Assembly: GCA_001777455.1 (NCBI GenBank)
Contig: MFDZ01000020.1
Coordinates: 1 to 8,693 of the forward strand
DNA length: 8,693 nt
Direction: 5' to 3'
Origin: Candidatus Daviesbacteria bacterium RIFCSPLOWO2_02_FULL_41_8
Lineage (GTDB): Bacteria > Patescibacteriota > Microgenomatia > Daviesbacterales > UBA10151
The translations under genes were made by a program, and so were the position numbers. The notes below the pieces were generated by a model. It was not told where the DNA came from, searched no databases, and worked only from the letters and a program-made list of their open reading frames with translations. Every line of letters begins with the position of its first letter. Within the stretch, counting starts at the first letter, position 1. Positions 5,609-8,693 of this stretch are shown here, in pieces.

Positions 5609-6547
5609 TTAGACTCTATGTGCTTTGTAGTGTCTATGGTGAGCCTCTTTGGCCAGTGTCCCGAGGAATGCTCCGACTGCGATTAACCCCGCGCCTACCA
5701 GAAACTGACTAGAGATACTTTCACCTAAGATTAATACAGCCAAGGTTGTTGCCATCATAGGCTCAATATATTGGAAAAGATCGGCTATGGTAACAGATGT
5801 TTTAGCCAGCCCCCATTCAAAAAGAAAATAGGCAGAAATAGATGACAGGAGTGTCATAAAAGTAAGTCCCAAAATGCCCAACATAGTTACTTGATTTATC
5901 CAGCCGGGATTTTGAAAATATTCCAAACTAGCCGGAATAAATATGGCAATAGTTCCCACCATAAAAGCTATAGCTGTAACCACCAAAGAAGGGTATTTGC
6001 TCAGGATTTTTTTGGAGATGGTGACGCCTATCACCCAGGAAATAGAAGCTAAAATAACCAGTACGTTGCCCAGTAATGCTGAGGGGGAAACGGTTCCGGT
6101 CAGGATTTGCGGCAGTCCGGTTATAGTTAAGGCCCCCAGAAGTCCCAACACTATTCCTAAAAGATTAACCAGGTAAACCTTTTCTTTTAAAAACCACCAG
6201 CCCAAAAGGACGGAAAGCATGGGGATGATCAGGGTAAGAACAGAGGCATCTATGGCAGTGGTTCTTTTTATGCCTTCAAAAAAGAATGTAATGTTTAAGA
6301 CGGTGATGAAAACTCCAATGGCAATCAATTTGGGAAGGTCTTTTTTGTCTATTTTTATCTTCCTTGTTTCGGAGAAGAAAAAAGGAGCCAAAAGCAGAGA
6401 GGCAAACGCAAACCGGAGAAATGCCAAGCTCATAGGCGGAAATTCCTGCAAAGTAACTTTTGCCACCACAAAATTAGCTCCCCAGATTAGGTGAGCCAGG
6501 ATCAAAGCCAGATACGGCAGTGGTGATTTAAATATTTGAGAAGACAT
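5609..6547 (-). CDS. EamA-family (drug/metabolite superfamily) transporter
   Basis: This is an inner-membrane carrier of the DMT superfamily with two EamA repeats (about residues 13-143 and 155-295) and about ten hydrophobic segments. Family signatures are visible. The first repeat has WGANFVVAK at 22-30 and GWWFLKEKVYLVNLLGIVLG near its end. The second has FQYIEPMMATTLAVLILGE at 258-276, followed by GAGLIAVGAFLG. The length (312) is typical. The C-terminus is His- and Arg-rich (HHRHYKAHR). The substrate cannot be told from sequence; family members export amino acids, metabolites or drugs. The start lacks a Shine-Dalgarno, and a palindromic element fills the gap to hisS upstream. Its presence among histidine and translation genes does not show a shared role. 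Confidence 0.9.
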   Translation of the reverse strand: MSSQIFKSPLPYLALILAHLIWGANFVVAKVTLQEFPPMSLAFLRFAFASLLLAPFFFSETRKIKIDKKDLPKLIAIGVFITVLNITFFFEGIKRTTAIDASVLTLIIPMLSVLLGWWFLKEKVYLVNLLGIVLGLLGALTITGLPQILTGTVSPSALLGNVLVILASISWVIGVTISKKILSKYPSLVVTAIAFMVGTIAIFIPASLEYFQNPGWINQVTMLGILGLTFMTLLSSISAYFLFEWGLAKTSVTIADLFQYIEPMMATTLAVLILGESISSQFLVGAGLIAVGAFLGTLAKEAHHRHYKAHRV

Positions 6548-6555
6548 ACATTTTT

Positions 6556-6634
6556 GTCATTGCGAGGAGCGAAGCGACGTGGCAATCTTTACTAATCAAG
6601 ATTCCCACGGTCGCCGCGGCGACCTCGGAATGAC
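6556..6634. repeat. 79-base imperfect palindromic element between hisS and eamA
   Basis: The left arm starts GTCATTGCGAGGAGCGAAGC and the right arm ends in GACCTCGGAATGAC. The arms pair imperfectly across nearly their whole length, through GTGGCAATCTT on the left and AAGATTCCCAC on the right, about the centre TACTAATC. The element occupies almost all of the 96-base gap. A GTCATT terminus is shared with the other elements. On the minus strand it could form a hairpin after hisS, but it lacks the U-run of an intrinsic terminator. Confidence 0.8.
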
Positions 6635-6643
6635 GTTCTCTTA

Positions 6644-7885
6644 TTATGATGTCAGCTTGGCCACTAGTTCGTCAAGTGGAAGGGTTTCTTGAGTTTTGTT
6701 TTTAAAGTCTTTTAATGTAATGATGTTCTTTTCGGCTTCCTCCGGACCGATGATAACTACATAAGGTATCCCTTTTTGATCAGCATATTTTAATTGTTTA
6801 TCTAATTTAGTTTCCGTTTCCAACCAAAGCTCAGTGGCGATATCCTTCGAGCGCAAGCGAGAAGTTACCTTAATTGATTCTTGTAATAATTCTTTGGAAA
6901 ATACCGTCACCAGGACTTCGGTGGTAGCCAGATCAGCGGGGAATAATCCCAGTTGATCCATGGCTTCAATAATTCTGTCAAAACCGTATGCCACTCCGAC
7001 TGCCGGGATATCTTTTCCGGCAAACATCCCGACTAATTTATCAAATCTTCCGCCGCCGGCCAGTGAACCTGTAGGATACGCTTCCGCTTCCACTTCAAAA
7101 ATCATGCCGGTGTAATAATCCAAACCCCGGGCCAACGTAGGGGAGAATTCAAATTGGGATTTATCCACTCCCAGTTTAACCAGTAAGTCAAAAATCTGTC
7201 GTAAATTATCAGTCGGTTGCATTGTTTCAATGGTTTGGATGGCATAAGTAGCTTGCTCGGAAGGAATGCCTTTTTCAATCATCTCTCCCAAAACAGCTTC
7301 CCGCCCGATCTTTTTTATTTTATCCATGCTTCTGATGATAATCTGCAGACTTTTTTCACTGAAAGCCTGCCGTTTTAAAAGAAGCGCGAAAAGATTGCGG
7401 TCATTAATAATCATCTTAAAGTCTTTAAATCCTAACTTCTTTAGCGATTCAACCACCGTAGCAATTATTTCCGCATCGGCTAGGGGAGAGTTTAAACCGA
7501 CAGTGTCTATATCGCACTGCAAAAATTCCCTAAACCGGCCTTTTTGGGTATTCTCAGCCCTCCAAACAGGTTGGATTTGGTATCTTTTAAAAGGCATTGG
7601 TAATTCGTTTTGATATTGAGCTGCCACCCGGGCCAGAGGAACGGTTTGGTCATAGCGCAGGGCCACTTTGCGGTCGCCGTTATCGGTAAAACGGTACATT
7701 AACTTATCACCCTCCTCGCCATATTTCCCCAGGAGTACCTCTTCGTACTCCAGCGCCGGAGTTTCCAAAGGTTCAAATCCAAAAGATTCGAAAACTCCCT
7801 TAAGCTTATTTATGACATACTGCCGCTTCCGGGCTTGCTCGGGTAGGAAATCACGGAATCCTTTCAATGTTTGTGCTTTAATCAT
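6644..7885 (-). CDS. hisS: Histidyl-tRNA synthetase
   Basis: HisRS charges tRNA-His with histidine in the cytoplasm. It is a class II synthetase. Motif 2 lies at about 99-122 (FKRYQIQPVWRAENTQKGRF), the histidine-specific LARGLDYYTG at 251-260, and motif 3 in GVAYGFDRI (297-305). The C-terminal anticodon-binding domain is intact (about 323-412, with WLETETKLDKQLKYADQKG). That argues against HisZ, the ATP-phosphoribosyltransferase regulatory paralogue, which lacks this domain. The length (413) is normal. The start has an AGGGAG Shine-Dalgarno 6 bases upstream. It follows hisE after 66 bases, so biosynthesis and charging genes are clustered. A short CTTCGAGCGCAAGCGAGAAG (6847-6866) codes for part of the anticodon domain and resembles the small repeats nearby. 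Confidence 0.96.
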   Translation of the reverse strand: MIKAQTLKGFRDFLPEQARKRQYVINKLKGVFESFGFEPLETPALEYEEVLLGKYGEEGDKLMYRFTDNGDRKVALRYDQTVPLARVAAQYQNELPMPFKRYQIQPVWRAENTQKGRFREFLQCDIDTVGLNSPLADAEIIATVVESLKKLGFKDFKMIINDRNLFALLLKRQAFSEKSLQIIIRSMDKIKKIGREAVLGEMIEKGIPSEQATYAIQTIETMQPTDNLRQIFDLLVKLGVDKSQFEFSPTLARGLDYYTGMIFEVEAEAYPTGSLAGGGRFDKLVGMFAGKDIPAVGVAYGFDRIIEAMDQLGLFPADLATTEVLVTVFSKELLQESIKVTSRLRSKDIATELWLETETKLDKQLKYADQKGIPYVVIIGPEEAEKNIITLKDFKNKTQETLPLDELVAKLTS

Positions 7886-7891
7886 AATTTT

Positions 7892-7912
7892 CTCCCTGTA
7901 ATATTATACAGG
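7892..7912 (-). promoter_or_regulatory. hisS start region: palindrome with -10 box and Shine-Dalgarno
   Basis: CCTGTA (7895-7900) and TACAGG (7907-7912) form a 6-bp inverted repeat. On the minus strand it contains a perfect TATAAT (7903-7908). AGGGAG (7892-7897) lies 6 bases before the ATG. A transcript from this box would start at about the Shine-Dalgarno. No convincing -35 is seen. The palindrome could be an operator, but that is inference. Confidence 0.4.
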
Positions 7913-7951
7913 TTTTTATTGCATAATTTCTTCCGTTTGTTTAAACCTTAC

Positions 7952-8251
7952 CTATTTGGGTCGACCGGCCCCTTTAAGTAAAGTTCTCCTATCTAATTCT
8001 TTTAAAATTTCAGAGGGTTTGATTTTAAACAGGCTTAACATGACTAATAAGTGAAATATCAAATCCGCAGTTTCTGAAATAATTCTTTCTCTGCTTTCTT
8101 TATTTGCAGCAATCACCACCTCCACCGCTTCTTCACCCACCTTTTGGATAATCTGGTCTTGTCCCGCTTTAAATAACGAAGCTACATAAGAGCCCGGCGG
8201 TATTTTCTTTTTGCGGTCCTCAATGATTTTATATAGTTGTTTTAATGTCAT
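7952..8251 (-). CDS. hisE: Phosphoribosyl-ATP pyrophosphatase
   Basis: HisE hydrolyses phosphoribosyl-ATP to phosphoribosyl-AMP and pyrophosphate, the second step of histidine biosynthesis. The 99-residue protein is the usual length. It has the MazG-type metal-binding helices: KVGEEAVEVV (37-46, Glu40, Glu41 and Glu44) and ETADLIFHLLV (60-70, Glu60 and Asp63). The start at 8251 (MTLKQLYKIIEDRK) is preferred over a longer in-frame ATG at 8290. It is preceded by a full AAGGAGG, overlaps the hisI stop as ATGA, and matches family N-termini. HisE and HisI are separate proteins here, not the HisIE fusion common in many bacteria. Confidence 0.95.
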   Translation of the reverse strand: MTLKQLYKIIEDRKKKIPPGSYVASLFKAGQDQIIQKVGEEAVEVVIAANKESRERIISETADLIFHLLVMLSLFKIKPSEILKELDRRTLLKGAGRPK

Positions 8252-8568
8252 ATAACCTCCTTGAAACAGGTTTTGCTCCCGGTGTGACACACGCTTGTCC
8301 CCGCAAGTTCTGCTTTTATCAAAATTGTATCTGCATCACAATCCATAAGTATTTTTTTCACTTTCAACTTGTTACCCGATTTTACACCTTTCATCCAAAG
8401 CTTGCTCCTGCTTCTGCTCCAAAAATAAACCCATCTAGACTCCAGAGTTTTCTTCAAAGCTTCCGAATTCATAAATCCAAGCATTAAAACCTCACCGCTT
8501 TTATAATCCTGAATGATAGCGGGTACTAATCCTTTGTCTTTTTTGAAATTAATAACAATATTTTTCAT
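8248..8568 (-). CDS. hisI: Phosphoribosyl-AMP cyclohydrolase
   Basis: HisI opens the adenine ring of phosphoribosyl-AMP, the third step of histidine biosynthesis, and acts on the HisE product. The metal sites are complete: DCDAD at 76-80 (Asp76, Cys77, Asp78, Asp80), Cys94 and Cys101 (VCHTGSKTCF). The family signature WSRSRSKLWMKGVKSGN is at 50-66. At 106 residues it is a normal stand-alone enzyme. It starts 3 bases after hisF and overlaps hisE by 4 bases, so the three genes are translationally coupled. Confidence 0.96.
   Translation of the reverse strand: MKNIVINFKKDKGLVPAIIQDYKSGEVLMLGFMNSEALKKTLESRWVYFWSRSRSKLWMKGVKSGNKLKVKKILMDCDADTILIKAELAGTSVCHTGSKTCFKEVI
8256..8262 (-). promoter_or_regulatory. 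Strong Shine-Dalgarno of hisE
   Basis: AAGGAGG lies 4 bases before the hisE ATG at 8251, inside the last codons of hisI. It decides the hisE start in favour of 8251. Confidence 0.7.
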
Positions 8569-8571
8569 AAT

Positions 8572-8693
8572 TTAACTCCTGATCGGTATCTTTTTTGACC
8601 TAAGGTAATTTTTTAAATCTTTTATTGTTAATTCCCCGAAGTGAAACAAAGAGGCGGCCAATGCCGCATCAGCCTTACCGATTTTAAAAACAT
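8572..8693 (-). CDS. hisF: Imidazole glycerol phosphate synthase subunit HisF, C-terminal end only
   Basis: The last 39 codons of HisF are read on the minus strand and the gene runs off the right edge. The segment [16 protein letters not shown] followed by a helix and IPIR is the final beta/alpha unit and C-terminus of the HisF (beta/alpha)8 barrel. HisF is the cyclase that, with the HisH glutaminase, makes imidazole glycerol phosphate and AICAR, the step after HisA. The order hisF-hisI-hisE is typical of bacterial histidine operons, so more his genes are expected beyond the edge. Confidence 0.92.
   Translation of the reverse strand, partial: VFKIGKADAALAASLFHFGELTIKDLKNYLRSKKIPIRS
8576..8580 (-). 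promoter_or_regulatory. Shine-Dalgarno of hisI
   Basis: AGGAG lies in the last codons of hisF, 7 bases before the hisI ATG at 8568. It supports coupled translation in the his group. Confidence 0.65.

Noticed and set aside
6847..6866. CTTCGAGCGCAAGCGAGAAG in hisS as another repeat insertion
   Set aside because: It resembles the small repeats, but it codes for SRLRSKD at a place where HisRS normally has a similar helix, so it may be native sequence.
6644..7885. HisZ (regulatory paralogue) instead of HisS, because of the his gene neighbours
   Set aside because: The C-terminal anticodon-binding domain and the LARGLDYYTG motif are present, which fits a true synthetase.
8252..8290. Longer hisE start at 8290 adding MSHREQNLFQGGY
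   Set aside because: These residues overlap the hisI active-site region, have no Shine-Dalgarno, and do not resemble HisE N-termini. The ATG at 8251 has AAGGAGG.
1..8693. A new defence, toxin-antitoxin or secondary-metabolite system
   Set aside because: Every gene but the first has a clear housekeeping or transport family. No nuclease, toxin, phage or integrase signature is present.

Overview
The window suggests a small, streamlined bacterium. A Candidate Phyla Radiation (Patescibacteria) member, perhaps Microgenomates-like, is my best inference. The pointers are a 310-residue RF1, a PrmC lacking most of its N-terminal domain, a bL31 with a basic C-terminal tail, tight gene packing, and core genes crowded with small palindromic repeats. 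TGA is used as an ordinary stop (ctpA, hisI), so there is no sign of UGA recoding. This placement comes from gene character only; no database was searched. No stretch longer than 300 bases lacks a gene.

Layout. On the plus strand, bases 1-3172 hold three genes that probably form one unit: a conserved hypothetical protein with a KOW-like C-terminus, an S41 C-terminal processing protease (ctpA) and an HtrA/DegP-type serine protease. The two proteases each have an N-terminal membrane anchor and a PDZ domain, and together look like an envelope protein quality-control pair. Everything to the right is on the minus strand. In transcription order it reads hisF (cut by the window edge), hisI, hisE, hisS, an EamA/DMT transporter, rpmE, prfA and prmC. 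prmC converges on htrA with an 11-base tail-to-tail overlap.

Working together. hisF-hisI-hisE are translationally coupled histidine biosynthesis genes (3-base gap, then an ATGA overlap, each with a good Shine-Dalgarno). hisS follows and charges tRNA with the product. rpmE-prfA-prmC is a classic translation cluster: PrmC methylates the GGQ glutamine of RF1.

The most striking feature is not a defence or metabolic system but repeat invasion of essential translation genes. prmC carries a 75-base two-hairpin element inserted exactly in phase (25 codons), a second short palindromic block, and four tandem copies of a 7-base unit. prfA carries an 11-bp-stem palindrome in its linker. Related 79-83-base palindromic elements fill the rpmE-prfA and hisS-eamA gaps. 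Between prfA and prmC a 28-codon relic repeats the N-terminal PrmC motif and ends in an ATGA overlap with the prmC start. A second theme is TATAAT boxes 6 and 9 bases upstream of the prfA and rpmE start codons, suggesting leaderless mRNAs.
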